Assembly (NCBI GenBank): GCA_964036155.1
Contig: OZ038422.1
Span: 37,037,201-37,101,200 of the forward strand
Direction of reading: 5' to 3'
Length of the DNA: 64,000 bases
Origin: Diploscapter coronatus
Taxonomy: Eukaryota; Nematoda; Chromadorea; Rhabditida; Rhabditidae
The translations under genes were made by a program, and so were the position numbers. The notes under the pieces were generated by a model. It did no database searches. It saw nothing but the letters and a program-made list of their open reading frames with translations, and was not told where the DNA came from. Shown here piece after piece: positions 22,482 to 35,829 of this stretch. Position 1 is the stretch's first letter; the number at the start of each line of letters is the position of its first letter.

Positions 22482-23159
22482 TTGAAAAACCGTCCAAGCT
22501 GAAATTTCATCGATTATTTTCGAAATTGGAGGCTTTTGGAAAATTTCACAACGTTCAATTCACAAGAAAATGTAAGGGGGTGACAGTGAATTTCTCCTAA
22601 AGCTAAAAACCAAACCGCACGTTCTGAAAAAGGAAATTCAAATGAGATTTAGAGATTGAAGGGTAATGGGGAATTAGAGAAACAGAAACAAATTGTAAAC
22701 GGCGATGGTGATCACGTGCAGTGCTCGTATTCGAAAATCTTACAGCCTCGCAACATCGCTACTCGATGAAATAGTATGCAGGGATAGGAAAGGATAGAGA
22801 AATGTAGGGGGGAAAGGCTCTCACTTTCGCATACTATCTCATAAAGTTCCAGGATTTTCGAGTTACCATTGATACTATAATTTAAAAAGATGGAAAGAAA
22901 GAGGAAATGAAAGACGAACAGATGACACAGTACTCGATAAACGTGATCAAATATTCCAATGTTTATGCAACACTTTCGTATCGTAGCCATAAACAATCAA
23001 TGACAAACATCTTTATTTATGCATTATTACGATAAACGAAAGATACTTGAATATAAATAAGTCAAACCTGCTTCAATGTGTTGATTTTTGGGTAACAGAG
23101 AGAAACTTCAATCAATAAATATGTGCGATGAACAATTTTACAATTCCAGATTTGAAGGA
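22482..23159. other. Intergenic between two minus-strand genes
   Basis: The 678 bases include the 3' UTR of the eor-1 homologue (AATAAA-type sequences on the minus strand near 23000) and upstream sequence of the next gene. No gene was recognised. Confidence 0.3.
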
Positions 23160-26100
23160 TCACTGCCAGTAATTCTGCGTATTGGGCAGATTGCTGGTTG
23201 TGGTGGAAGGAGGTAGCGGCTCGATGAATTGGGGAAGAGACAAGGGTCGATGCGGATCCGAGGGGGTCGACAGGCCTCCAAATGGGTCCGCCGTGCGGTT
23301 GTGGGGAGATCTGAACGAGAGGATTTATGAAACTGAAAAGAGCAGGTTCAATATCGCTCTAACTATAGCTATTCAGCATTCTCAATACCAGTTGGCAACC
23401 AATGGTAACCGATCAGTAGTAATGTTTGAGGAAAAAAACCAATCGATACTGACTAGTACCGATTAGCTTTTCTCAAAGATGGCTACCGATCGGTTGCTGA
23501 CTCTCATATTGGGAGTGCTGAGTATAAAGGTGTTTGCTTGTTCAAAATGGCCAGATTCACTTTTTTCTCAACGCTATTCCTCCTTTTCTTTCTAAAAATG
23601 AATACTCGAAAACTAACCTCGGAATGAGAGTAAAAGTGGGCATAGTTCCCAAGCCAGTGACAGTCTCGCTGGGAGGCTCCTTGGCGAGCGAAGAGGACGA
23701 GCTGGCTGCATTGAGTGCACTCAAGCCGAGCGGCACGTTGATGAGCGACATCGAGCCTGGGGAAGTGCGAGTGACTGCGTTCGAGTTGCCACTGCCTGCA
23801 CTGCCGCCTGTGGCTGCTGACATCGCTCGGGGAGGGGACAGCGACAGATGCGTGGACAGCAGGGCTGTTTGGTCAGCTGTCGATGCGCCAAGGGCTCGGG
23901 GAGGGACAAATTGCTAAAAAAATAAATGCATTCTTTGGAAGAGTTTGATGAAATGAAACTCTCTCATGGTGTACACTACTGACTCAAAATAATAAAAATT
24001 TGAATCGGAATTTGTTCTCATTTTACCTACTCATACCTGGGGGGCGATCAAGGTAAGATCTATATCACATTTAGGATTTAGTTGACCTCCAATATGTATG
24101 CATCATTTTGGTTATTTGGTAATGTAAATGGGTGAAATAGGTGTGGGTTCAATATCAAAGTTCACGCCATATTGGCCAGTACGTGATTTAGAGTTTCTGA
24201 AGAAAGCATACCTGGAATGATCTCGATTCTGAACCAAATTGTGACCCCGATTCACCCGAAGGAATCGGTCTGAACATTGTTTCGTTCATCGATGGACGTT
24301 GCTGAAACCATGTCCTATTTGGTTGACGATGAAATGAGTTTACCTGTGGCGGCTGCTGCTGGACATTCTGAGCCAATTGCCTAGCTCGTCTGTAGCGACG
24401 TCTTTGAATTTTCGCAGGAATTGTTCCATTGTGATGCTTGATAATATGCTCCTGAAAGATTTCATCAACCCATTCAGCTTTCAAATTTCATACCTTGAGC
24501 TTGTCTCTTCTACTTGAACCGTATTCACAGAGGTCACACTGGAATATTGAAACTCGTTATTTTAGCTAAGAAACGAGAATTTGATACCTTGAATGGTTTG
24601 TCTTCGAGATGAATTCGCTCGTGCCTTACCAAGTGACTTTTCTCAATGAAACCCCTTCCACAGGTCTAAATGAGATAATAAGAATAAGATTTTCATAATC
24701 CAAACCGACTTTTTTTCTAACGCTTTCGTAATAAATAGCTTTCTCAAGATATAAAATATAGTGACAAACCTTGCACATGTGTGCCCTCACATGCATGTGT
24801 GTTCTCAAATGGGCAGCCAGTTGGCTTTTCTTCGGGGATGAATAGTCGCATCCTCCTGAAAAGAGACAATAAGTATGAAATAGTAAAAAAAAACAAACCG
24901 AAATAGCAGAAGAAAGTGTCTCCGCTGTGCTGTCCTTTGTGTTTGGTCATGTGCTCGGGATTCTTCGATGCAAAGCCGCATTCCTCACAAATATGGGCAC
25001 TGAAATTCAGTCAATTTTGAAACAAATATTAAATGCACAAGATCTTTTCGAGCTAAATTAGAGAAAAAAACATTGAAAAAGAATAGACTGAATTTTAGGC
25101 TTATTATCTCGAAACTAGTCATTCTATCTCTAGTTCTTTTCATATTTTTTATGAATACGGGCACTGGGTTTAACTCGATGAAATTTTGAAAACGTTTAAA
25201 AATTACCGATTATCATCGTGAGTGTTGGAGTGCTGAATGAGAGCTGTGTGCTGGTGGAAGCCTCGGCCACATTCTTCACAGTGCAGAGGTCTTTCATCTG
25301 AGATATAGAAGATTGAAAGAGATAGCAATTTAAAGATTACTAATAAAGGACAAATTGATGGACTCAATAGATAAAGATGGAGAAGACTGTGAAGGTAAAG
25401 ATTTTGAGCGAAAAATTCTGTCATAAACATGTAGTTGTCAAATTGAAAATAAAAATGATTGATTGGACGAATTTTTGAGAAAAATCTTACCCAGAACAGA
25501 ATGCATTCGTTCGTGAGCCCACAACTGCGTCCGAGTTCTGGCACGGAAAGCGCATTCCGCGCATTTAAAGAAGCGGTCCTCGTCTAAAATTGGCTAATAA
25601 TTTAACAAAAAATCTTATTAGACTCCTACTGTGAGTGAGTCGATGTGCCAGGAATTCATAGATCGGTCCAGATGTGTGATAATCGCATTGATCACAACGA
25701 TACGGCAGCTCGATCTGGAAGAAAAGCTTAGCAAATTTTAAAATCAAATTATGAAAACTAAATAATTGAATTCTGTGGCGTTTTTAATCAAAAGACTCAG
25801 TAGATGTTCAATAAACTAAACTTACCCAATGTTCCTTCATGTGCTCGTAGAATGGTTTGTTCCAGTTGGTCTCGAATTCGCACAAATGGCACAGAAATAG
25901 CGTGTTTCTGTTGTGCAGTCTGGCCTTATGCTTCTCTAACTCCTCTGGCGAATTCGTCGCGAATTTGCAGAATTTGCAGTTGAATGACCCGTTCTCAACC
26001 GCGTTGTCTTCCCCATCTTCTATCTGAAAATGAGTTATTTATTTCATGTGAGTTTTGCTTGAAAAAGACATGACATACAAACGTGAAAAGAAAGATAACA

Positions 26101-28486
26101 GATGATCACTCGGAAATGACATACACCAACATGCCTAGGCAAGAATAGAATAGGTAGGACAACTTGAATTGAACTTTTCATACTATTTCTTTTAGAAATA
26201 TTGATATATTGAAATGTCTCCTCTTAGTTGCCAAAATAGATTAAGAACTTTTTTCTTTCACATTATTTTTCATCAACAGACATGTTTTCAAATTTGTAAT
26301 GTGATATTCAAAAAAAAAAAAAAAGAATTGCAACCTCATCAGGGTCCAATTTGTCTTCCTCGGTGTAGGTGATGGCCCCCTTCAGAGATGCAGTCGCATA
26401 GACACCATCGATTTCATCGTCATCCATCATCGGAATCACTCAATTTTAACATTGTTTTTCGTCAAATTGTGAGAAAACCTACTTTCGTTTTCCTCAGTCC
26501 TAACCTTCGGAGGTCTCCCTCTTCTCCTTGGACCAGGCCGACGTTTATCAATGGGCTTCGTACTAAAAAGACGAAGTTCTTGCAAAATAAGGAAACTCAT
26601 TACCGTTTCTTCAGTGGATCACTTCCTCCCAGATTGATTTTGAGTTTGAGTCGTGGTTTCTCAACACCATCTTCGTACGTTTCTTCGCACTAAAAATGAA
26701 AATTCATTTCGACGCATAAATGCTAGCTCACAATTTTGGCATTTCCATCGTTCTCTTCCATGTCTTCGTCAGCCATTTCTTCATCGTAACTGAAATAGTC
26801 AAAATTGAATGACAGAGGTAATGATACATTGAAAAGAAATGCACACATCTCATTCATAACGAGTTTGTTAAAATTTAAAAGGATAGAAATTCGAAAGTTG
26901 ACTAGTTGAGAATTTGCCAACCTAGACATATCGTCTTCCTCGTCCTCTGCAGCTTCCATGAGCACTTCAGCCCCGAGCGTCTGAGCCAGTTGGACATATT
27001 GTGCATCGTACTTCTCTGGCAGAACACTCAGTTCTCTCCTCAAAAGTAGTTTATTTAATTTTCCAATGAGAGGAAAAAAACTTACATTTTGTGTAACATC
27101 AAATATCTGCTGGTTTGACTTTCTCGGAACAGGCTGGAATAGTCGAGGAGGAAGTCGAAAGTGTCGACGGAAACGTGCTCGATTGGACAGGCATTGAGCA
27201 GTTGTCGGAAGAGCGATTCGCGACTCTGCACTTCCTCTCCAACCCAGCGGACAATCAGTCTGAAAATCATGGATATTTTCTATTTGGCGACCTGTACTCC
27301 ACTAAATGACAGACTGCATTTATTATATGATGGAAGGAGTATCTCTGTGTAAATGAAGATCGGATTTCTTATGAAAAGAAAAAATAGATCGTAATTTAGC
27401 AAAACAGATTATCAGATCGTCAAATAGTATTTGCCAGAATAATGAATTTTCAACTTATAAATTTTTGTAAAAAATGTGAAAAGTTAGACAGAAATATTTG
27501 GAAAAGAAATTTTGATAAAACATTAAACTAATACAAAACTGACTTCAATTGAGTATCAGCCGTAATAACATCCTGATATTTGGGTTCTTGAAGGATCTTC
27601 GTCAGGTGTGAAATAGGATACTGTAGGATGTCGACAGATTCGAGCAGACAGCGGTTGATGTTCACGTCGAAGTATTCAGAAGATGCCTGAAACAGTAAAT
27701 TAGAACACAAACTAGATAATTTCTTTCTACCTTGAGAAGAGAAGGCAAATTGTACTTTGTGGCGAGCAGTTTGACAGTGAGACAATTGGCCGCGTCCAAG
27801 TATCGATCCAAATATTCTGCACAATAGTTCTTCACTTTGTTTATCTGAAAGAAAGGTATTGGAAATAGGAAGAAAAGGGTAACCCGATCATGAAATTGAT
27901 CATTATCTGCGAATATAACTGAATTCCGATAAAGAGCTTTTCTTATTTCCTATGAAAACATGCCATGGTAAGAATCACAATCGAATCAGTTCTTATCAAA
28001 TTACAACTGCTAAGCTTTAAAATAAACAAATCTCCTTACCAGAAAATTATTAGAAAGCCTAAGCAATTCACTGACAGTCGACCTGTCGATGACCACAGAG
28101 CCGCTGTACATGTAATTCAGCAGCAGCTCGAAGGCTGCTGGGTTCTTCGAATTGATTGTCACCTGCGAGTTAAGAAAGACAATTTATACACCTCAAAAAA
28201 TTCCTACCTGCTCTTTTGCGACCTTGGTTGATTTGAGGATAGAGTCGAAGTAGGGCGAACAGGACGCGAGGACGTTTCTGTGAGCGGAAAACTGCCTGTC
28301 TTTCACGATTAGAGCAACATCGCAGAATCTGCCTGTGTTTCGCTGATAACGCAGTCTTTCTAGCACTGAAATGGAAATGCATACATTTCAAGAAGGAGGT
28401 TTTGAACACCCACCGACAGAAGCGTGTTGGTCTGTGAACGACATCGGGTTCAGGCCTGAGCCCTCCGAACTGGCTGCCAGAGCCAT
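23160..28486 (-). CDS. eor-1: BTB-BACK-AT hook-nine C2H2 zinc finger transcription factor, EOR-1/PLZF-like
   Basis: The start at 28486 reads [20 protein letters not shown]. The BTB domain follows ([48 protein letters not shown]), then a BACK region ([17 protein letters not shown]), an acidic stretch, and an AT hook (RRGRPPKVR). Nine C2H2 fingers come next, including [72 protein letters not shown] and [17 protein letters not shown]. The C-terminus is Ala/Ser/Pro-rich and ends NTQNYWQ at 23160. C. elegans EOR-1 is a PLZF-related BTB protein with nine fingers acting in Ras and Wnt signalling. The finger count, the AT hook and the adjacent dpf-5 homologue (neighbour of eor-1 in C. elegans, from memory) support the name. 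Length is about 880 residues. Confidence 0.8.
23370..23524. repeat. Imperfect fold-back repeat
   Basis: Positions 23370-23400 (TATTCAGCATTCTCAATACC...) and 23492-23524 are imperfect reverse complements. The spacer repeats ACCGATYRG-type motifs in both orientations. It lies in the last intron of the eor-1 homologue. Confidence 0.55.
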
Positions 28487-29140
28487 TCTTCCTTATCGAT
28501 CAGCTTGGACAGTTAGTCAACCAAATGTACTCTATCACGAGCTTCAAATTAGTGAAAAAAGCGATTGAGAGAAAGAGAATACAATGCTGGGCAAAATCGC
28601 TGGCAACGCAAATTGCAGTGTAAAAACAGGGAGTAGAGAAGATTAATGCGCGTAATGCACCAACTTCAAACGCATCTTTCCTTCTAGGTCTATAAGTTTA
28701 TGAAAATTTTTAGAGAAATATCAAAATATTAGAACGGGAATAGTGGCAATTTGAAGCTTAGAATTCTAGAAAGTTTAGAGAGAAACTAATTCTCATCCTA
28801 CAGCAAATAATACATCATTTTAGTCTAGTTTTCGAAGTCTCAGAAGGAAAGCTACAAGAAGACCAATTTCAAAGGGTAATATGGTGCGAGTGAGAGGTGA
28901 TATTAGCAAAAACACAACATCTACAGGCCTAACTAAAACTCTCGAATCGTCGAATTTATATTTTCCAAAACTTTATTTTAATTCGGTAAAATTCTGCTGA
29001 AATAAAATTCATCTTCTATAGATAGATGATAAAATAGTCATTGATGTCGATGACGATTATAGGAATAGATAGAGGGCTTACTTGCAGCCTAACACAGATT
29101 TAAATGGGGGAAGGGAGAAGGAGACTTCAGACGTCAGACG
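28487..29140. other. Intergenic between dpf-5 and eor-1 homologues
   Basis: The 654 bases on the minus strand contain the dpf-5 3' UTR and the presumed eor-1 promoter or trans-splice region. A short tandem CAGACGT array (29127-29146) overlaps the dpf-5 stop codon. No gene was seen. Confidence 0.35.
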
Positions 29141-32100
29141 TCAGACGGAGAGACTTTTTTGGAACCAACGCAGCATGTTGATAGAGTAGTCCGCCTCGAC
29201 GTCCACTTCTTCTAGGGGGTGGTTTGAAGGGGGATAAGACAGGATTCTGCAACAAAGCAATTTTCAGTCAACTATACAAGTTTCTATAATTCCGAATTTG
29301 AACCGATCACATGGTCTAATCACTTTTCTGTGAAATTGTAATTGTACATAGATTGCATGTTGAGTTTATTGAGAGACTCGTTCAATTTTTAGCTATTTTA
29401 CTCTTCTCTATCAGCATATCACTCTTCGAAATACTAAATAGCAAAATAGAAATAGTCAACCCACTTGGTTCTGACACCGTTCGCCTTCAACGTCCTGATG
29501 AACGAGCGATAGTGAGGGACCACGCGCAGATCCTTCTCTCCGATCAGCAACAGATACGGGTTTTTGACCTGAGACAGAAGAGCATAAATGAGTTGCAATC
29601 ATTGGCAGTCAACCTTATCAGCATGAGCGACTGGCGAGGACTGGAACATTGCCTGGAGTTCCGTGTTGTTCAGAGGCTTCTTCCAGGAGAAGTCCTGGTC
29701 GCCTGTTCCTTCGTACAAAGTCCTCAAATTCAGTAATCAATATCATCGTGTGAAAGTTCGACATTCGTTCCAGTCAACCACTTTAGAAACGAACTTTGTG
29801 ATATTTGTAAGAAAAAAATAACATCAATTTTCCAAATTGCGAATGCAACCCGCTCCGTTAAAGAAATAGTGTCATTTGAGAAGAAAAGAGCATGGCCTCT
29901 TTGCTCCCTATCATGAAAAGACGCACTATTTTTCTGCAGGTCGAATAGAGCGACCCACAGTTTAGAGAAGCCTGAACATGATCGGAATGCCTGCTCACCA
30001 ATCAGGAATGTCGGTAATGTCGTGCATGGCGGCGATATTCAGCACGGGATTGAGAGCCACACAGGACTTGTAGAAATCCTCAAGAATCAAAGCATTCGGA
30101 ATTCTCGTAAAGGAAGATCATACGGGATATTGTCCGATGAGATGAGACACGAGGAACCCGCCGTGACTTCCACCGAACAGAACGACTTTGCTTGCGTCCA
30201 GACGAGGCTCCATCTTCAGGACGGTCTGTGCTGCGTGCTGAATTGCATAAGCTCATAATTTCTAGTAAATTTGATAAAATTTTTACACACTTGAAGAACC
30301 GCTGGGGTACATTCCTACTTCTTGACATCGTGTCAATGCCAAGGATTTTACGTGCAAATTTTCGATACGCTTGACACATCGGTCAAAGGTTTACACGTTA
30401 AATTTTCTCATTGACACGATGTCACGAAGTATGAACTGACCTTGAAGAATTCATGGATTCATTGCTCAGTATTCAAATTCTAAAATAAAATTCTCACATG
30501 GACATCCTTGACATCAGCATCGCCCACATGTCCAGCCAAGCAGCGCACGAAATTGTCGCCGAATCCGAGAGAGCCGCGATAATTGACCTGCAAAACTGCG
30601 AATCCGGAGTTGAGCAGCAGGGAGACGTCTCTGCGCGGCCAGGAAGCGATCGAAATGCCATGAGGACCGCCATGCGGGTTGACGACGAGAGGCAGCTTAT
30701 CGCCCTCATTAGGGGTGATTAGAATTCCCTCGTATTGCAGGTCGTCCTCTGAAACCGAAATTTAAATAAAACAATCTAGCATAAATCATCAAATAATGAG
30801 AAACATGTCTTTGGGTTTTTCTAGTCCTTGGTAGCTTTCGAATTCTTTATTCCTGTAGTTGAAATTTTCAACGTTGCATCTTTGCTCACTTCTGTTCGAA
30901 ATGAAGTATGCATAAGAGAGAAAACTCCAACCTCTTTTGAATCCAAGAATGTTAAAGTTGTAGTTGACCAAATGACGACGCTTTTCGATCACGGAATTCG
31001 TGTCCAGCCGACTCCACACAATCGGAAATAAACAGCTAAATAAATGATCTGAATAAATGAAGTACCTTGTCCTCCCTTCCAACTTCAGGAAGAGTTCCAA
31101 TCAAAGCAGCAGGGGGTCGATTTGGAGCGGAGCACACAGCCAGTATCGTATCCGTCTCGTGATCCACGTCCAGCACTGCCCACGAGCCATGCACTTTGCC
31201 TGGAAATTGTGAATAGCAATTATTAATAAAAATGCAGGATTTTCCACGAATTGGTTTAGAGAGTGAGAATTGGGAAGATAAAGAATTTTAGCTCTTGATA
31301 TGATTGAGTGGAAATTTGCATAGGCATTTTTTTCTTTTAAACCTTGAAAAAGTAAAGCAAATGAGTGTACCGTGATTGGTCAGACGAGTCACGCAGCCAG
31401 TATCGACATTGATGGCGATAAGCTCCTGAAATTTACACGATTTAGATCCGATAAGAAAACATGGCGGGTGTATAGCAAGTTCTGTCAATTTTCAAATAAG
31501 CACAAAATAATGCCTGTTTGCTTCCCCAAGCCGTAGAGAGAATCATTCGCTTTCCATCCTTCGACCAGGCTCTGCTCGCCATTTGCACGAAAGATAGACC
31601 TGAGAAATGCATCATTCATAGAAAGAAATGAAAGATTTCAATAAATCAACCTGGGAATTCATTCTGCGCCTTCTGTTGGCTTGTGATTTGGACAATTACC
31701 GTAGGCTCAGCACCGTTGTACAACCAAGGCACCTGCAAACATTTAAATTCGTGAGGAAAATAATCCATAAATTACATATTTTATCATGTTTTGATACGTT
31801 GTGTGTTTAATCCAGTTTTAAAATTTTACATTTTCAGCTGTAATATTGTCTTGGTCAAATGAACAAATAGCACAAGTGTTGAAAGCTTTAATACGAGAAT
31901 TGCTCCTATGAACTATGCGCAAAGAGGGGGAGGAGATAATGTGCAGAGAAATAAAGTCAGTTGGGGATAATGCAACTTCCTCTGCGTCTCACTGCTCTTT
32001 TTCAGAAAAAATGATCAATTTGTTTTATCGAAATAATAATCAAGCTTAGATTTTGACTAACCGAAACGAGTTCCAAATAAGCCTGATGGGGTCCGTCTGC

Positions 32101-33966
32101 AGGTCGCTGGAAGTAGAAGAGTTTATTTCCGTCAAGGGAGAAGAGGGGATTCTCGATGGCCATGTCCGCTTTCCCGATGTTAGTCAGGACGGCGGAACTC
32201 AGGTCGTAGTGCATCAAAGTGCCTCTGAAACAAATAAATTGAAAAAAAAAACAAACAACAAGCTCAATAATATTTCTACTTTCTGTTGCCGCAATAGATC
32301 CGACCGAGTTTGATGTCGTCGTTCATTCCGAAGAACACGATTCCACCGTCGTCGGGAGCCCAAATTGGCTAAACAAAATTGTACAAAAAAAAAAAAACTC
32401 TTTAAAAATCCAATTTTCTACTTTGCCGTACAAATAAAAATGATGAAAAAGGAAATTCCATTATGAAAACTACTCACGAAAGCAGGCGAGATTCCGGGAG
32501 GAATCTGGTCGAGGACAGTGGCGATGCCAGAGGAGATGTCGACGATGCCCAACACTGGCCGCTTCACGTCCAGCTGCTCGCCCCACGACTCTTGCAGCTC
32601 GAACTTCTTGCCCTGGAAATGCAAAATTGCTCAGCATGAAATAGTCGCTCTTCATTTTCATATAATTAAAGATAGTTCAATTAGTTCTTAATAGTTCACA
32701 AGTTGGCATTCTTTAACTTCAATGATATTTTCACCTATTCGAGCCATAAATAATATGACGTGAAGAAACACATGCTAACTTTTAAACTCTAAAAACTTAT
32801 TAGAGGACTAACTATCGAAATCTAAGAAAAATCATACCACTTTGCTCTCGATGACTTTGGTTTCATTGTCCCATTCGATGTCCGCATCGAAGTAATTGGC
32901 CGATTTCTCCTGCTTCTCAGCCGCATACAGCACGTGGCCCTGTCCGTGCGAGAAGCGCAGAGTGCCAAATGGCGCTGAAACGATGATTTTGTCAAATTAT
33001 TTTGAGAACAAAACCCCTACAAGCTCCAAGCCCGTAGATATTGCCGTGTTTCTTCTGTCCTGACAGATCTGCGGACAGCAATTCGACGTGTGATTCCATA
33101 TCGTAGATCTGAAGGAGTTTTGTAGGTAATAAAGCTGAACATCTTTCCAAGTTGCTGATCTTTTTCATGTCTATCAAATAAAATGCTTAATAGTTCCTGA
33201 TTAATTCCGTGTGAAAGTTTCGGTTTTGAAGGGAAAACTTTACGGGATTTCACTGATTTCAATTACGGCTTCAAAGCTCTTTCGAAAGTTAAAATCCACT
33301 TTCGGTTTCGAGTTCTCAAAATTAACCCTCGAAACCTGCGATCTTGATAAGCAAGAAACGAAATGGTCGTTTGAAATCTCACTCTCAAATACTGCTTTTT
33401 GTCGTTTCCATCAGGAATCGTGAACAGCTGAGCGACTTTGTCGTTGCTCTTGGTGAAGGCCAGGCCGTGGGAGTCGTAAGTAGTGATGGGCATGGAGGTG
33501 GTGCTGAGCAGTTTGATCTCCCCGTCAGGCAGTTTCTCCACAGTCGCGAGTCGCTGCGTCTTCACCAACTTTTTCATCGTCAGAACTCGATTGTCCCACA
33601 TCGTTATCACCTGACATAATATATTTTGGACAATTGTGAGCGAGTATAAAGATGCAATTTTCGAAATTTTGACATTCTTGTGGTGGTAAATGCTGTTTTC
33701 TTCGTTTCAGCAGAGAGAATTGTAGTACACGAATTTATGGTGCTTGTTTTAAACGAACTCAACGCAGCTTTCATCAGATTTATAAACCCTCGATGATTAG
33801 TCATCTTCAGTTCAAACTGCTCAATGAGTAAACGACTCACATTGATATGCTTGCCATTGTTGGCAGTGATTCGGCCGCCAGTGAGGATGCCCAGCTGAGC
33901 CAAGTCCCCGTACAGATCCTTGAGCCTCTCGAGGCCCTTCACGTCGATCTCTGCAGCCGTCGCCAT
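29141..33966 (-). CDS. dpf-5: Acylaminoacyl peptidase (prolyl oligopeptidase family S9C)
   Basis: This is a cytosolic serine peptidase that releases N-acylated residues from peptides. Exons from ATG 33966 encode an N-terminal beta-propeller region ([66 protein letters not shown]). The alpha/beta hydrolase domain follows ([26 protein letters not shown]). The nucleophile elbow GGSHGGF gives the catalytic Ser, the Asp is in GEKDLRV and the His in [15 protein letters not shown], all in family order. The order and spacing match human APEH, and the end ([13 protein letters not shown]) matches its C-terminus. The eor-1 homologue directly downstream on the same strand supports orthology to C. elegans dpf-5. 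Confidence 0.88.
30316..30431. repeat. 116-bp fold-back repeat
   Basis: TACTTCTTGACATCGTGTCA at 30316, continuing to 30338, is the reverse complement of 30409-30431 at 22 of 23 positions. It lies in the intron just upstream of the GGSHGGF exon of the acylaminoacyl peptidase gene. Confidence 0.85.
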
Positions 33967-34296
33967 TGCTCTGCCTGCTCTCCACAGCCAAGACAATTCG
34001 AATTGCAAAAGAAAGAAAAAAGGAAGTTGACAGTCTGGTTGACCTGCATTTTGAATATTGCATGAATAGGAATGATTTACCGAGCCGCATATTCACATTT
34101 CGAAGAGAAATATGATGCATCTCACAATAAAACACCCTCATTTCAATAAACGCCAAATCAAAACTCAATAGATATCCCAAGGCTACAAGCCTTTTCATCA
34201 AATAAAATTAGAAAGATGCGTATTTTTACAGACTTCATAAATAAAACAGGAAAAACAACAACGAACAAACTTGAACAATCATCTAAATTTGTCAGT
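33967..34296. other. Intergenic between two minus-strand genes
   Basis: The 330 bases hold the 3' UTR of the NOPCHAP1-like gene and upstream sequence of the peptidase gene. An AATAAA-like signal is read on the minus strand only loosely. Nothing else was seen. Confidence 0.3.
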
Positions 34297-35263
34297 TCAA
34301 TCTAATTCCTCGATCAATTTCTTTCCACTTTTAGCATCTTCAATCGCTTCTTCAACGAATCCCTTGGGCAATTGCTCGACAGCCTGCACAGACACATCAG
34401 AGAGATCCACTGCCTCGTCCACTCGAATCAAATCCACGTCCAGTTTTATCTGTAATAAAATAAATATATTTTGAAAGAGGAAAAGACAGAAGTTTGCATT
34501 AAAAAATTCTTGTAATTTCAATTTTGAAAAGGTTATATAAACCAGAAAAATAATTTTTTGCCAAGAACAAGGAAGAATATGGAATCTGATTTCCGAACAC
34601 TAATTTTTGTAATTTGTAAACTAGTTTAATCAGCAAAAATATCTGCATCACAAACCAGTCCTGGAAATAACATGAGTAAACTCTAATTTCATAAATTTGC
34701 CCACCTTCTTCTTGAAGACTGACTGTGTGACCTGTTCCAGATCCTTCTCAGAAATCTCCTCTGTGTCACTGTCCTCTTCATTGCTCGTCTCCCCTTCCTC
34801 GCTGCTACTTTCCTCACTCGTATTTCCTTCCTCTTCCTCTTCATCTCCAGCCTTGATCACAGTCACTCCAATATCTGCTGCTTCTTTGTCCAAATTGCGA
34901 TTCGATTCCTCCATTTGAGGCAGGAAGGTCTTCAGTCTGAAATTAAAGATTTTTCGAATTTTATTCGAACAAAATCTCCTCGGAATTTTAAAATTGTTTG
35001 GTATTTGTTAAAATCTATAATGTATGTAATTTTTATGAAATTCATTAAAAATGCCTGCTTAGCAGAGAGGATGGTTGCACAGACTCTATGATTGGCTTTT
35101 CTTTCGTGAGGATCAGTAGTTTATCTGAAAATTATTTTTTTACAAAAACCGAAATAATTTGGATCTAACCATTTCCATTTGTGGCTGTTTTGCTTCGATC
35201 GAGATCGACGAGAGTGACCGTGTCTGTGCTGGTTTTGACTGTTTGTCCCTGCATCGAATCCAT
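34297..35263 (-). CDS. NOPCHAP1-like (C12orf45) acidic protein
   Basis: The ATG at 35263 follows a strong TTTTCCAG acceptor by ten bases, which looks like a trans-splice site. Exons give MDSMQGQTVKTSTDTVTLVD, then DKLLILTKEKPII, LSRLKTFLPQMEESNRNLDK, a Glu/Ser-rich run, IKLDVDLIRVDEAVDLSD and an end in KKLIEELD. The D-x-L-L-L, then R-L-x-x-F-L-P-Q-M-x-x-x-N-x-x-L, then acidic Ser/Glu tract order matches human NOPCHAP1, a chaperone for assembly of the NOP58 part of box C/D snoRNPs. The match is over a short segment, so the role is probable rather than shown. It lies between the UBXN6 and peptidase genes. Confidence 0.6.
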
Positions 35264-35592
35264 TTTGCGAGTCTGGAAAATCGTTAGATTAACCGAAAAT
35301 GAATTATTTGCAACTGAACACAGTACGAACGAGTATTGCAACTCACACAATAGCAACAATTATAAAATTTTCCTAAAACTTTATTTTACTTTATCACTTA
35401 TCCAATAATCATGCCATTTCACTAAGACAATCTTCCTAAGAAAAATCCCCACAAAGCAATCTTAAAATCGCAATAAATAATTTGCATTTCATTCTAGGAG
35501 CTCTAGCACCGGTAAGCTGAATCATAAAAAGAATGTGTGTTAGATAAATGAAATCGAGCAAATGAACTTTTGATCACTGAAAAATGGTCTCT

Positions 35593-35688
35593 TGTAGTTC
35601 CCACCCTCTTTTCTTTTGCCACATTATTTTTCAAAAAAGAAGTTGGAAAACTATAAGAGGGTGATGCGGGAAGAGGGTGGGAACTACA
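35593..35688. repeat. 96-bp fold-back repeat
   Basis: TGTAGTTCCCACCCTCTT (35593-35610) is the exact reverse complement of 35671-35688. A weaker second copy of the inner motif (AAGAGGGTG) lies at about 35655. The repeat sits in the 566-base gap between the UBXN6 and NOPCHAP1-like genes. Confidence 0.9.
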
Positions 35689-35829
35689 GGGAGCCGATAA
35701 AATTTGGATAATGTAGAAGACTATGCAAATATGTTAAGATACAAATTTTGATAAAAAAAAAGATAAATGAAATGTCACACGATCGAGTTTCCATCCCTCA
35801 CATTGCGCAAATGTGCATTCAGTCATGTA

